Of a DNA stretch of 64,000 nucleotides, positions 11,697 to 27,598 are shown one piece after another. The notes beneath the pieces are model-generated. The model saw only the letters and a program-made list of their open reading frames with translations, made no database searches and had not been told where the DNA came from. How positions within the stretch are numbered: position 1 is the first letter of the stretch; each line of letters begins with the position of its first letter. Origin of the DNA: Cryptomeria japonica (lineage: Eukaryota; Streptophyta; Pinopsida; Cupressales; Cupressaceae); contig NC_081405.1 of NCBI RefSeq assembly GCF_030272615.1, positions 153,777,113 through 153,841,112 on the forward strand, given 5' to 3'. The position numbers were made by a program, and so were the translations under genes.

Positions 11697-14600
11697 GTAA
11701 TTCGCATTCCCTTCTTTTGACAGATTGGTTTTTTTTGGGCTGTAATGGGTCAAGAAGCAGGTGCTTTGCCTACTGCATACGTTTGATTATGTGTAATTTT
11801 TCTGTTTTGGGAATTCAGGTCCATATTACTCAAGGAGATCATGAGGGTAGGAGTGTACTTGTATCATGGGTTACACCCTCTGAGCCTGGGTCTAATACTG
11901 TTCTCTATGGAACTGAGCAATCTAAGTACAAATATTCAGCAGAGGGGATTGTTACAAGCTACAAGTATTATAACTATACATCAGGCTACATTCATCATTG
12001 TACAGTAAAGAGATTAAAGGTGGGTGGTCGTTTTTCCTTTTACTGTTCATATTGAAACAAGATAAAGTATTGTTTTCTTTGTCGGGGAGGAGACCGGAGG
12101 TGGGATCTCTGGGAACAAGTTAAATGTTTACTTGGTTAGGTAATTGTTTCTATAAGTGTTCAGATTTCAAATCAATATCTCAGGTTTTGTTTGATTCTTT
12201 TCTGTGTACCTGCGTGTATGGAATGGGTTTCCACGCTAAGATTATTTGTTCATATAGAAGAAGAAGAAAGAAGAAATAATTTTAACGGTCACAAGACTAA
12301 ACATAGCCTATGGGAGACGGGGCCTATGGGACAGCCCGTCTGATTAATGCAGTCCTTTTCATATACATGGTGATAATAAGCGATCCCAACTTCTCAACAG
12401 ATTTCTCGCTAAAAGATATTTCCAAACTTATCCCTGCTGTCCTTGAAACTAGTGACAAAAAATCCCTGAACAGTTATGGCACCATTTAAACTAGGAAATA
12501 TCCCAGGCCAACTTATTGAAGCGCTGGCTTTAAATTAGCTTAAGGCACGTGGCAATTGAAATCACAGAACTCATACAACCTCGTTAAGTCCACATTTTTA
12601 GTTTCCTAGGATATACTGCGGGATAGATTGACATAGACATTCGCTGAATGTGATTTTGACTCTTTTTTATTATATGGCCTTTAGAATGAGACATTTACAT
12701 GGGTAGATATTAAGCAACTTGTAATGATAGTACCCAGAAATTGAAACAAAGAGCACTGAAAGTTTTGACTTCTTGTTGGTCTAATCATGTAGCAATTCAA
12801 TTTTGTTGGTAAAGCCTGGAATCGAGTTAAGTGAGATGGTATGACAAAAGTCATGGAAGGCACATGCCACATTAAAGAAGGGTGTTAGTTTAAAGGAAAA
12901 TGTTAAGGTTGAGAAATGTTGTGAAATATATTAGAGAATCTTGAGTCATACATCACTTCATGTTTGAAACTTGAAAAATAGCATCTGATTCCAATTCATT
13001 TGTAGTGTGGTTCCCTGTGGGGGGCTTCTTAAATCATGCATGCATTGGCTGCTTAGAAATTTTAGAAGAAGATTTGCTTTAGGTGGCCTCATGAATATCT
13101 TGTATTGCTGATTTTTTTCATCTGGCATATAAAATATTTAGGAAAATTTAGAGATGAATCCAGATAGGAAGTCAGAGAAAAATATAGAGGGAAGGTTTCT
13201 TCGGCCATGTTTCATGATCTTTTTTCAATGGATGCTAAAATTATCCATCCTAAATAATAGCAGCTCCTATTTTGTACGTGGAGGATTCTAAAAGCTCCTC
13301 TAATCTGCTAATGGAATATTCATGCGATCACTTTTACCTTTAAAAAACAGAATCAGTTGCTCTCTGGTTTGATATAGTTCTGCCGACCTGACATTAAATC
13401 CTAAAAAAATTATAAAGCACCTGCTAATCCCAATGCATTTCCACAGGGGTGTTCTGCAGGTGCTTAATTAAGTTTGCTGCTTAATTTGAAATCTTCTCCT
13501 ACAATAGTGGAGCTGCTACAATTTAAGGATTTGAACTAAGTTGTTGATAAATAGGGGCCAAAATTATGCAGCCACAGGTCAATGAGAAATGTGCCACATG
13601 ACTGCACATATTTCCTTCTTTACGTTTTTATATATAGTTAAAAATATATATATAATAAAAATTAATTAAAATATTAATTTCACAGCTACTCAAAAATTTA
13701 AAAAAATCATGAGAACACTAACTCCAGAAAACTACTAAAAAATTTGAACAGTGTCTGCTAAATAAAATTAGCTAGGTAGCCACATGGGACCTTGTTGCTA
13801 GCCTGTGCAAAAGCACGGTAAGATATATATCTGCCAAGCTGACTTCAAGTCCTCAAGCCTCTAATGCACATAGATAAACGATGTGAATGCACAAAACAAA
13901 AAATTCATTTGAATCAATCATACATGTTTTTGGTTATCTAGTTATGAATAGCAGTAGATGTAATAACTGCTAGAGTTTTGAGAAGTGGGGCTAGATTATT
14001 TCTGTTAAATTTCAGCTTGTGCTCTAATGTTTCACAGTTACTGTCGGATAACTATTTTCAATTTTGTTTTTAGAAGACAAACTTTTACTTCTTGTATTGG
14101 TAACTCTTTTTCTAATGTGATTGCAGTATGATACCAAATATTTTTACAAGATTGGATTGGGAAACACAACACGGGAGTTTTCTTTCTTAACCCCTCCAAG
14201 CATTGGTCTGGACACACCTTATACATTTGGTATCATTGGTATGTCCACTTAAATATCTATTACCACACGCTGTCATGAATTATTTGAATTTTGTTAATTA
14301 ATTACATTGTATTTTAATTCTTTTTGTACCGTGACAGTTTTACAACTAAAAGAGCATTCCAGGTAGTTAAACATAGTCTGAGCACAATCGCACGAAATTT
14401 TAAATTGACAGGAAGTACTTACTGCATAAGTGCATAGATGCATGGATGATAAATATGGCCAGCAAAGCCTAAACAAACTTACAAAGTGCTGGCAAACTGT
14501 AGTATTGAACAGAAAATAAACAGTATTAAGCAATAACAATTTCTTGATTGTACATAAAGCTCAGTTATGATTTGGAAACATGCTTGTTGATTGTTCTTTC

Positions 14601-17600
14601 AGCCATGTCAGAGAGTTGGTAAGATCCTTTACAAATTCATATGCACAAAAAAACTTAATTAAAAGCTATACCATGAGAGGAGGAATTTTGTCGGAAAAAA
14701 CACTCTTAGAGCTGGGAGGAAGGGCTGATTGAGACAAAGTTCTTATATGTATTAGAGTGAGGAGTATCATTGTTAATCCTCAAAGGGACCAATACAGAAA
14801 CTAATGAGGTCCTAAAAAGAAAAGCCTTGGAAAACAGGGTAGTATTCCCAATGGATTGCCTAACATCCATGGCCAGCAGCCTTTGAGAGTCGAGAACTAG
14901 AGAAGACAGCTGTGACTTTGAACAGTTGAAGGTAGTTGAACCTCTACACTAGGAGTGAGAAAAGTATGTGGTGCCTTAGTGGCTGCTTGTGAAGGGAGAA
15001 TTTGTCTCACAAATATGTCACCATCTGTGCTACTAACTATTGTTAGCCAATGGATGCTTGGGGCCCCCAAAGAGTGAAATCAGGTTAAAAAAGGAAGGAA
15101 TAATGTGGTTGTCTTGGAAGTATCATGTAGAGATTGATATCCAGAATTAACTTCCTTCAAAAGATAAAGGGCCAAATACATTTGGTTTGCGTAACCAAAA
15201 AAGGCTAGCAAGATGCCCTCTTGAGTATATTTACAAGCAATGTATCTCCTTCAGATCTTCATGATAGGCAAGTCAAAGTAAGGTGGATGTCCATCCCGAT
15301 GCACTACAGACAAAAAGAGGAAAAATATTTTCAACTTATTGTATATGGTGAACAAACTTGTGTTATAATAAATGATTGTAGGCTAAGCTTTCATCTCAAT
15401 TCTTTGGATTCATCTAGTTATATTGCCTTTTAATAGTTACACCAACTTCACAACCTAGGCTTGATTGTCTGTCTGTAGATGAAATGCAATGAACACATCA
15501 ACTTGGTATCTATTTTTCCTCACACAATGGTCCAAATATTTCTCTACGCAAATAGACACTTTAGGCTTCAGGAACCCAAAGTGCACCCATACATTTGTGA
15601 AAAAGTCAGGTGGCCTCTTCACTTGATAATATCTTCTTGCATGGAATTAATTTACACGTCTTGCTGAAATGATTTAACAGAGTGAAGAAATGATCATTAT
15701 CATGTTGAGTCTAGGGAAACCACCTGGAAGGTCCATGGATATGCTTTGCCATGGTCTGTGAGCTACCACTAATTGTGTGTATAATCCTAATTTTATATTG
15801 TATGTGTTGCCACTGCTAGATTGTGTACATGTGCACATGAAACTTGTCATATCCGTTTTCTTTTTGGAACAATGCCCATAATGCTGCAAGTTGGCAACTA
15901 CTTTTTAAAACCCAAAGTGACTGGCTACATTGTAGATATTGTCCTACATCATTAGAAATACAGCTATCTCTGCAAGGCATGCACAATCTCTCCAACTTAT
16001 AAAACAACCCTTTCCCAATGTGGTAATCAACTATCTGCTCTCGATCATGGTTTTCTGGAAGATTTAATTGCTGAAACTCTTCCCCAAAATCATGATCTTC
16101 ATCATACTACTCTTTGTATACCTCATAGTTTGAAATTTGAATGATTCAAGCTGCATGATGGTACCTATTGGCTATTGCTACAACTTTCTGAAGAAAAGTC
16201 TAGGTAACATATCTATTACCTTATTGGTTTTACCTTATCTCCCTTTACAATATGATGCTCTCTCCTCATATTCTGTATATGGTGACTCTTCTTAAGATTA
16301 TTGTAAGTATTTTTTATTATGCTCCTTTGCATTGTCAACATAGGATTTGTATATACATATTCTAAAGCTGTGGATTAAACACTAGACAGTTATCCAAAGC
16401 TTCCTTTAACCCATATGCTGTCTTTTTATAATATCTATGCACATTTAGAGGAAAAAGAAATAAATCACTATGTAAGAAATATAATAAAAACTACTTGTAT
16501 TTGGACAGAGCCTATTTGAGAAAAACTATTTCTGAAAATGGTGCATGCTAAGTTCATTGTCACGTATAGTATTCCCTTACCTGTTTACTTCCATTATTAT
16601 TCTTTGTGAAGGCTTAAATCATATTGACCTTCTACACTCTTGCAGAGATATCAGTAGGTACATTTGTTTCATTTTAACACCATCCAGACTATTTGGATTT
16701 ACATAACACTCCCAGTATCCCTTCTTTGTATATATCTGACTATCTTTAAATTATTTCCACTTAATCAAAAACAGTTTACACTCAAAATTTATGCATTTAC
16801 AATTTATGGCTGAGGTTTAATATAAGTGAATAAATATATAATCTCTCTCCTAACAGCTAGTTTGTAAATAAAACCTTGTTTAAAGTCTTATAAAAAGTAA
16901 GCCTGGATAGTACTGATCACGATTCATAGATTGTACAGTACTAAATTTATATAATTACACAGTTTCAAAGATTGAGGAAAACTAAGACTGAAAAATTCAG
17001 AACATTTGCTTGTTCACTATTCCTGGTTCCATCACAAACATGAAAGTGATACAGGGTAGTTTTTAGGAAACTTACCATTCTCTTACTAGTTTAAACATTG
17101 AAAGCTATGTAACTTGCATAAATGATACAAGTTCTGAACCTTTGGCCAAGCTATATGGTGTAATTACCGTACAAGCTTTGTTTAGGATGTCAAGCATGAT
17201 TACCATTAACTAAATGAGGTGGAAACAGATCAGAGCCTTTTTGGTCATTCATTATGATCCTTTGGATCTGAGGAGGGCTCTATACTTATCTCCAAGGTTT
17301 AAATTTAAAATGCTAATGCAAGCTTACATGATAGACTATCTAAGAAGTACATAAAATATTTCTTTTCACAAGATGATGTTCTGTGAGTGTTTAAAGAGAT
17401 TTTTTTTTCTTTAAAATGTGGAACAGTTTGCAAACACCCTGGATATGCTAGTGTGCTACATAATACTCCTCTGACTCTTGCTTATTTCCCTCCCAATTGC
17501 TTGGACAAGTGCCAAAATAACTGTGTGGGTGTAAATTTACATGTGTTCATAAAGCTATTAGCTGATGCTTTGACTCTATGGTCATAATTTGGAAACATGT

Positions 17601-20600
17601 TTTAACAATGGACTCTTCTCATCCCATGTGTATTTTCCTTCATGATTCATCCTCCAATACCCCTATCTGTCATTTTCTCTAGCTAATAAATATTCCCAGA
17701 CAATTTTACACCTTTCCATTTTCACCACAATTAATGCCTTAGGAGGTATTGAAAGTTTGCAGTTGGTATTGAAATTTTCACCAATTCGAGTGAAGTCCTC
17801 AGAGCATTTATAAGTGGTTAGGACAAGATACAGCTTGGACAACCTACCACTTATATACATTCTAATTATCGTACATACGAGTGAGTGCTCATCTTAGCTA
17901 GTCTGCATCCCATGAAAATACCTATTAAATTACATTTTATAGTGTTGTCAAAAGAATTATAAAGCTTGAAACTGATAACCATTATTAAGTGTGAAGTACA
18001 TTGTAAATTTTCCTTATTTTGAATCCATTCCCTCTGCACAAAATGTTAGAAACAACCATGAAACCAATCTTATTTCAATAATCCAGGCAATAGTTGGCTT
18101 CTTTATAGTTAAATAGATTTAATAAGGGTCCATTGCCATAAATTTTCTTAGAACTTTATGGAAGTCCTATGACCCAACTAACCATTGAACTGCATATATA
18201 TAATTTTGAAATTACAATTTCTAACTTGTGGCACAATTATTTCAAAGAGCATATCATGCTTTGAACCCACTATTCTGTATCACAATTCATGCAAACCAAA
18301 GACAACAAACCTTGAATTGCTTGTAACTTCTACATTAAAATACTAACCATAATTTAATAATCAAGGTCTATGGTTCCTTAACAAAGCACATAACACAAAT
18401 TACAATAGTTTGGCTCTATGAAATTTATTACAAGTGAATTCAAAGTTGACCTTAAAATAATGAGATGTTTTAGGTTTAGGGTGCACTGAATAAAAGTTTG
18501 GAACTTTAGGTGTTTAAAATCTTATTGTAGATGTAATAATCTAAACAAAAAACTGTTTGGCATAGTGGTAATGCTTAATAATGACAAAGAAAAGGAAGAA
18601 AAAATATTTGAATTCAAATATTTAATATAATGCATCTCTAATAGTTTACTATGAGTTATTTTTGTAGAATACTTGAGAACCTATGCATTTTCACAGGATC
18701 CATGGTGTTCTACAAGAGGATTTAGTATCATAATGCATCGATTTAGTTTCATTAAATACTAGAATGGAATTTATTACCATTGGTTTCAATTTTCAAACAG
18801 TAATATGATTCAGTACATATGCTTCATATTTTTTTCAGAGAAGCAGACTTCCTCTAAACCTTCCTTTTTTGGGTTTACCTTGTTTGAAGGTTCAGGTTCA
18901 ATAAAGTTTCTGTGCATGGAATTTTTATCTAGATATGATTATCTCCACTGATTTGATAAAGTGCAGGCATAAATTAAAGATGGAAATAAATATTGATATG
19001 TAGTACGGAAACCCCTTTGAATTTTTGGTATTAGTGTTAGGTTATTGTTATGTATGGACAGTTTCAATCTACTTTTGTTCATATAAATTTGTAATGTCCC
19101 CATCCTTGATGTTACGCCGTTAATGTTTCACATGATACTTCAGTTCTGAGAAGTCTCTAAAATGGACAAAGTTGTTCAGTATGGATTAGAAGTTTAATCT
19201 GCTAGCATCGAACATCATTGCTTTTCGATATTAATAAGCAACCCCGGCAACCGTTACCAAAAGAGCGGATTGTGTAAGGCACATACGATGGGGCAACAAT
19301 TGAGATCGGCAATAATCAAGAATAACAGTGATTGGGTATCATCAATTAATACCAATTAACGATACTCGAGAATTTACATAGGTCATAAACTACTAGATAA
19401 CTAAGGGCAGCGGTATCCTAAAGAAGGAGTGATTAAAGATTGTGAATGATAGGTCACGAATGGCAAGACAACATAACATGTCTGCAAATTGATAATGTTT
19501 GATTCTCAAGGCAGCGTATTAAGAAAGGAAACCAAAATGAGTACATAAAGAACATAAACGTCTCAGGCTGGCTGGCATATTTTAGCTAGGGATGATAAAG
19601 GACGATATACAGTGATCCATATAAGGAAACAAATTGTTTAGAAAAGTGGGTATTGAACGGTAAAGGCAAAGACTTTAATAAAGGTAACGATTATGATCCT
19701 AGACCTGCGGACATGTCTTAAGTACAACGATCAAGCCTAGATAAAAGTGACATTATACAAGTCTTAAAGACAGCGGATTGTTTTCCTTAACCCCAGCGAT
19801 TAAGAAAAGACATATTTGTTGTATCAAATGGTGCGATTTAGCAAGGAAGGGACACTACCTCTCACGAAGATATATGTCTCATTCATAAGAAGATATATAT
19901 TAAGGATAGGAAGGGGGGAGTAATCATCATGGATCATTGTCTTTATTTCTATTTCATATCCATTTTTGGATCGGTCAAGTTGAGCAGCGGCCTCATTGGA
20001 TTGAACACATAATTTAAAAGAAACTATAATCAGGAACGGCGCCAAATGTCACTACAACAAAGTTTACATATCAGACAAGCAATCGGATTTAATCTGCAAG
20101 GTCCTATCAGACCGATCCACAGCAATATATTTCATATAGACATAAAGACATATCAGAAACAGCAGTAAATACATAATTCGGATCAGTCTAGTTTGTATTG
20201 CACTCATATCGAGCAGAATATCAGAAACAGCGGCGTACATACACCTTTGGGTCAATATAGTTTATATTTGATCAACGTCTATATCAATTGAATGGAGTCT
20301 CCAATCAGATATTCATATCGATCTTAGCGCCAAAGACATTTAGATATAAGTATAATCGTTGCAGACTGAGGATAATTTCCATCATTTGTTACAATGGCAT
20401 TAATAACAAGGAAGCAGATAATTGAAATAAGCATATCATGACTATCCAAATTCATTTAGTGTATAAGTTTTAATAAAAGAAGTCTCTTCAAATTGAAATT
20501 ATAACGCTTAAACCTGGAACTTTACCTTGGCCATTAACAACCAAGTTGGGGCTCAAGAGAGAGGCGAGCTGAGGCGAGACTAGTCCCTAGGGCCATGTGA

Positions 20601-23600
20601 CAATCAGCACTTGCCCCCAAGTGTGCACGGCAGAATAATTCACGGGCCAGGGAGTCAAACCCAAGACCTCGGGGAGAAAACCCAAGACTCAAGCCAACTC
20701 CGCTAGCCCGCAGGGGGCTAATCAGTTTTAGATCTTAAGAGCTTACAAACGAGGACATTACAATATTGTTGTACCTATGAAAGTATGACATGTACAATGT
20801 TAATATGAGTTTTTACTCATAAAAAGGCCAAATCATATTTGGGGACCTTGTACGTGTGACAATAATGAAACATTATGAAAGCATTCTCAAATCTCAATTC
20901 TGTATATAATGTTTTCTTTTGTACATAACTGGTTGTTTACTTATTATGTCAGTTGCTCTTACTTTGTGTGTCTGAAATAGGAGAAGAGTAAATCAGATAT
21001 AGGCATGTATAACATATACTAAGTCCAATTATGTGATTGTCAATAGGTCACAACCATGACAATGTTTCATAAGTTATAATTTTATCTTTCTCATCATATT
21101 TTTCGTTCTTAAGTAAATAAAATATCAATTGACGCTTGAAATTGTGCCATCCATATAAATGTTTTCATATGGACAACTTATTATGATAAAACAGATATCT
21201 TAAGGAAGGAAAAAGGACGATGTCTTCTAAATTGGTCTTTGGTAAAAGTCTTTGGTCTCATTGGCTTTAGAAGGATATATTTGTGATTATCGAATTTTAT
21301 AATGCTATGCTTAATTCTTGATTCAATATTACCACTCCCCAAAGATCGTTGCTAATTGTAATTCATTTCAATCCTCTTTTTGATTATCACTATTAAACTT
21401 ATTTGAAAATTTTGGAATAAGAATTGTAGTAATCATCCTCCACAGTCCCATTTCCTTAGTTTAAGCTTTGTCATATTATTTTAGCTGAGTCATAAAGTTA
21501 GAAAGTATTGTTATGAAACTTAGTTAACTGTTTTCTCGTCACGACATAGAAACTTATTTGTGCACAGAAAACAAGATTAATAACAATGAAATTCTAACAT
21601 GAAAGGGTGGTTAAGTCTTTGATTTGAAATAAGATATAACACTTACCTTATTTTCACTTTTTGGTTTGGCTGTTAAAGAGTTGTTGTATATGCAGGAGAT
21701 CTTGGTCAAACATTTGACTCAAATAAGACCTTTCAGCATTATTTAAAGACAAAAGGACAGGCAGTTCTGTTTGTAGGAGATCTTTCTTATGCAGATCACT
21801 ATCCATTTCATGATAATAGAAGGTGGGACAGTTGGGGGCGATTTACTGAAAAAAGTGCAGCTTACCAACCTTGGATATGGACAGCAGGAAATCATGAGAT
21901 TGATTTTGCTCCTGAAATTGTAAGTAGATACATCTCAATAAAGAACTGGCATTTGGCTTCGATATTTTAGTTAAGAATTATCCAGATAGTTGAGATTGAA
22001 TGTTTTCTTAGGTATCATACTCATGTAAATGATGGTTGTTTATTACATCCTACTTTGACTGTGACTGCTATATATAGTTTTGGTGATGATATCGTCCTCC
22101 TCTTTCACTTTTCTGGTGGTTTAAAGAAGAAGATTGGTGTTGTTTTCATTTTGTGAGCTTTACAAAAAAAGGGACTCTACCATCAAGCTTCTTTGGTATC
22201 CTACTTAGATGAACATGAAGATTTTTTTGGAATCATACTCCCCGAGATGACGGTTCTCTTTGGAACCTTGTGTATCTCTGTCCTCCTCCATACACAACTA
22301 GTATGTTACAGTAGTCAAAGCATGATGTAATAAACAACAATCATCTAGATGACTATGATTCCAAAGGAATGAAATTTCTCTAATAGCATGTGATCCATAA
22401 ACTAGAAATATATTTATTAACTAGCTTGTTAAGAACGAAATTAATTCTTCATCAAAGAGAGAACAAATGGCTGAAATAAATCAGCAATGAACGAGCAAGG
22501 AAATAGGACAAAGACAGTATGAACACCAGAAGAAGAGAGGTTTACATTAGAGAAATCTTTTGTGGGTAAATAATCTAGCAAATGTGAATATATACTTAGT
22601 GCTTCAAAATGAAATTACAATGGAAGTACAGCCCTAGGGATTTAACGGAAGAAGCTCCAAACATCATAAATAACTCCCAAGGACCTCCTCAAGCTCTTTA
22701 AATCACTTCCCCTGCTACTACTAGTGCGACAGTCACAAGTAACAAATATCTCACTAGAAGTCAACTCATAGCTCTCCGAGATGATAGAAAAACACTAAGA
22801 ATTATATAAAAACATTCCAAAGGGACTACAAATGGTTTTCCATCACTTATAGAAGCTAAAAAAGTTTTAGAAACTGTGTGAAGAAGAGGGAAATTTGAGA
22901 ATTGGAACGTCATTGGATGTACACAATCTGTTGTGACTAATTCATCACTTTTTCTTGAGAGGTGTTTATGCCTTCACTGTAGTCATGGTGATTTTTCCAT
23001 AGAAATTACATTATTTCTACTTCTAAAACTAGAAATTTTGCCAAAAAAGGGAAAACACTCATTTTTGAAGATCTTCTCTTAAAATAAAGCCTACAGTGGA
23101 TGCCCCATTATAATTTGAACATTCTCCATCATCAAATTTGTATTATTTCAAAAAAAATGCCATAAGTTCAAAAACTAGATCACATTTAGGTCAGCAAGGC
23201 TGCAAACACTTGCGAGTCTCAAGAGCAGACTCAATTGAGTCTACAAAAAAATAGAAAATCAACTTGGAATTAGCAAAAAACAATAAAAACATTTGTTTTT
23301 TTGATACAATTAGAGAGGGATCTATAGAGTACCTCACTTGATTCATATCAAGAAGATGATAAACAAAAGTCCATGAAGGACCAAACATACAACAAAGGCA
23401 ATCAATTGAAGATCAAAAGTATGATACACATAATACAAAATCCTGCAAATGTAGTTTCCAAACACAATTGAACTGCAGTAAAAACTACTCAAAATCCTAA
23501 AAGAGTAGGGGTGCAACCTCAGCAACCTGAAACTTTGAAACCTCAAAATGATGCTCCAGAACCACAAGTCATATTGAAGAATTAGGGAACAAAACGAAAT

Positions 23601-26600
23601 AGTGCAAACTCAAACACAATTACTACCTAACTACCAACACCCTCATCAACGTTAAGAGAGTATTCTAGAATGTAACGTTAATATCCCTGAGAAGTTATGA
23701 TCACTTTCTTGGAACTCAAGCTACCATAATTTCCAAAATTCCCTAGAGAATTGAAAAAAAACCCACAAATCATTTCCTACAAGTTCCTACTGTTAACAAG
23801 ACCAATGCTAGCTAATGTGGGAGAGTGAATACACTCACCCAATCACAATTGTAGCTCTTATGAGACCCTAGAAGAATATTAATCAATATAGAATGACGAT
23901 AAACTTTGAAAATCTTCTTGTAGTGCAAGTACATCATCTTGCAAAACTTTGAAATCCAAGTCTTGCAAGGAGGCAGATGGTACTTAAAAATTTGAAATCA
24001 AATTGAAGCCACAAATTGCCCTTACACATTATTGTGACCAAGAACAGGTTTGGTCTCAAGAAAACAAAAATTAGATGTCACTGGGAAATACATTTCATTG
24101 GAAAAAATTTCCATCCCAACTATCTAAGCCCATAGATCAAATGAAGCTTTTCCTTGAAGTCAGCTTTTAACGCCATCATCCTCAGTGCCATTTAGACTCA
24201 AGAAAAATGGTCTCTTAGTCATTGGAGAAAATTTCCATCCCAACTATCTTATTATCTTGATTAATAAGATAATCAAGCTGAGCCTTCCATTATCTTCAGT
24301 GCCATTTAGACTCAAGAAAATTTTCACCATATTAATTAGAGAATGGGAAGAGGGCCAAAAAATAGAGCAAAGCCTATGATCTGAAATTTTCCTTTGAAGA
24401 CATGAATGAGTCTCTTGCCACCAAAGAGAAGCACTTAGGAGCCATAAATAGAGCAGTAGGGAATGAATAAATGCCACCTAAACATAGCCAAAATGCAAAC
24501 ACTAGGAAACATACCAAAGCATCAACCAAATAATGCACCTTGAAACCGCAGACCATGAGAAATGGAGGAATGAAATATGTGAGCACATGGCAGGAGCTGA
24601 AATGAATAGCTCTAATTAATGCAAATGCCTTTAGTACCAACATATGCTCACATCAAAATCTAACAAACCAATGAATAAGAGACCACTACCATTGGGAATG
24701 ACAAATTGATACTTCATTGGATTAATCAAGGTGGCTTATCATCTAGTAGAATGTTTCCTAACAAAAGTCACAATTCCACATTATCGTTGAAGAGGGCAGA
24801 GAAAGGATCTTGGAGAATCCCCACATTAACTAGGGCATTAGTTAATGATAAAAATGCACAAAAGAGATATTAGAAAAGTGCTTGCTAAAGTCTAAATCTT
24901 CTTAGAGCTTCCAATTAGGCAATTATAGTTACTAAGACCTGTAATAACAACTTGAGAGTCACCTTCAACAATGATGCAGAGCATCCACACACTCAACCAC
25001 TTAAGGGAGATCTTTCTTCCAACTCACCTTTTCGATAAGGTGACAACCCTTCACTTACTCACTAGTTCCCTCACTAGAACATTGGTTACTCAAAAGGTTA
25101 CAATAACCCAAAGGTACCCCCTTACTCTCAAACTCTTAACCAACCATTGGCATACATTCAACTAGGGAATACCAACATGTCTAAAGCCCAATCCAAGTCC
25201 TCCAACATTCATACACCCCTTGTGGCCACTCACTCAACACCAATCCTTCACTAGGACTCCAACCTCCACTCTCATCATGCAATGAATACTCACAAACACC
25301 TATACCCCTCTTGACACAACCTAGAAGGGTTTCTCAACTTGAAAAAACGTGGTCCTCTACCCCCCCAACCACCCAAGAGATCATAACAATGCTCAATGTG
25401 GATTCATTGTTTTTGGGACAGTCATACAAATTGTGCGAACAGTCATATTTACATAGTTCATTCCTCCTTCTAAGGACTCCAAACATTTGTCTTATGGTGA
25501 AGGGATTCTCTACCTTCCTCTCAGTCACCAAACTCATCAACAAGACCACTTTTCAACCATACAAGAGTAATGATTTAAGACACTGTCAAACTGTGACAGT
25601 CAACATGAAATTTAGGAGAGTCATTAACTATGGTCATTTTAATTAGTTCCTTTGGTTTCCAACACTTGGTTTGTATTTGGAACACTTTCCCACACCCTTA
25701 AACTCCTTCACCAACCTTCCTAAGCCCTCTTTGCACTTGAACCACCTTCAAAACATCAACAACTTGCTCTTCATGACAGTCTGATTTTCAGTATGAAATG
25801 CAGAAAAACAGTCATTCGTAACTTTCCAAAGAATGACCATTAAGACAATCTCTTCAGTCAGATCTTATAATGCCTAGTTACAAAACTTTTCCCCAAGTTA
25901 TAGCCAGATCCAACAGTTGAAACAAGAGAAATCAGACTGACATGTCTGAAACATGCCTTAGAATGCAAATGAATGAGTTTCCAATGAGAAAAACAACAGA
26001 AATCAGACTGACATGTCTGAAACATACAACAAAAATGCAGGAAATCACAATCTTTTATTGATGTTCTTCTTCATTACATTGAACAACCAACCACACTCAA
26101 CGTGGGAAGGGACTTTTAAACATTCTCCATGCCTCTCATCGGTTGTAACCACCTTTAAAACTTGATTTGAACAACCAACACATAATTACCTCCAAAATGC
26201 AAATTTTGCTTGACAACTTTTTTGTCAACTTTGACAATTTTTGCTCAAATGGAACCTAGACCTAATCAAAGACTTCCATGACCCAACAATGACTCAAATA
26301 GGTCCAAATAGGTTTAAAACACCTTGATACGTCATAGAACTCCATACTAGACCCATTTACACACATTTGTGATATCTTGACAATTTTTGACAATCTTGTC
26401 AATATGACGTCATTATGACTCAAAACCCTATCTAATGACCTTTGACACTTATTACATCAATAATGGTCATGATTGACCTTATTACATAAAATGAACTCAA
26501 AATCCTTAGGATATTGCACCTCATGGTCTCATTAAGGCATGAAGGCCTATTAGGTGCTCCCGCACCACACAATAATTACATTACAACCTTTTTCAATAGC

Positions 26601-27563
26601 CAACTTCAAAGAAGCCACAATGGCAAGCCATTTTTCTTTTGTTAGACTTATGACCAAAGGGAAGAGATCCCACGTAGTCTAGAAGGTCCCTAGAGTTCTA
26701 GATAAAAATTCTGCTACTTGCAAGGCTAGGGTTCCCTTTGGAAGTTCGATCAAAGTTTAACTTTTGCCACCCAAGGGGAGCAGGGGGTTGCTGATGCCAA
26801 ACAATATGCTTTCTAACATCCTTTTGTGTGTACTCCATTAATACAAGGGAGGGGGGTTTGTAGGGAGGAAATATTCTTTCATAAATTATATTTTTAAAAT
26901 TTGTTAGTGTAAGTCAAAAAACAACTTGCTTGGTTTTGAGTAGAGTCATGGGTCTCAGCTATTATACTTGGTTTAGTCTATTATTTCATAAAATCAGCTT
27001 GAAATTTTTAAAAAAAAACATTAAAGACAATTTTCATATATATATGTACACTGTACACACCCCATTAATACAAGGGAAGGGGTTTTGCAGGGGGGAATAT
27101 TATTTCATAAATTATATCCAGTGGTAGTCCAATAGTAGTGGACAAATACCCCGATAGTTATGCACAAATGTCCCAGTAGTGGTGGCACAAATGGGGCTAA
27201 TTATGGTCAAAAAAGCTAAAATTATCCACTATTGGTACATGTGATATTCATTAATGAACTTTTCATTATCAATTTTTTGGGCTCCTTTACAATCTAGTAA
27301 CGGGGGGTTAGGTTGACAAAAAGCTGTCCACTATTGGAGCTATGTCCACTACTGGTACCCTTCCCCTACATGAGTTGTGTTAAAAATTCACTTACATTTT
27401 TATACTCACACACTATAATATAATATTAATTTATTCTAAATACAATCCCAACCGATTCTTCTCACACCTAGAATAGCTATGTGAGTTGTTAGTACAGCTC
27501 ACTATTATTTTAACACAACAATAATTATTACTTTTATTTTAACACGACAATAACTATTATTCA

Positions 27564-27598
<35 letters not shown>

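Noticed and set aside
20644-20735. tRNA-like sequence with A and B boxes
   Set aside because: It does not fold into a complete tRNA cloverleaf by inspection and continues into a SINE body, so it is not called a tRNA gene.
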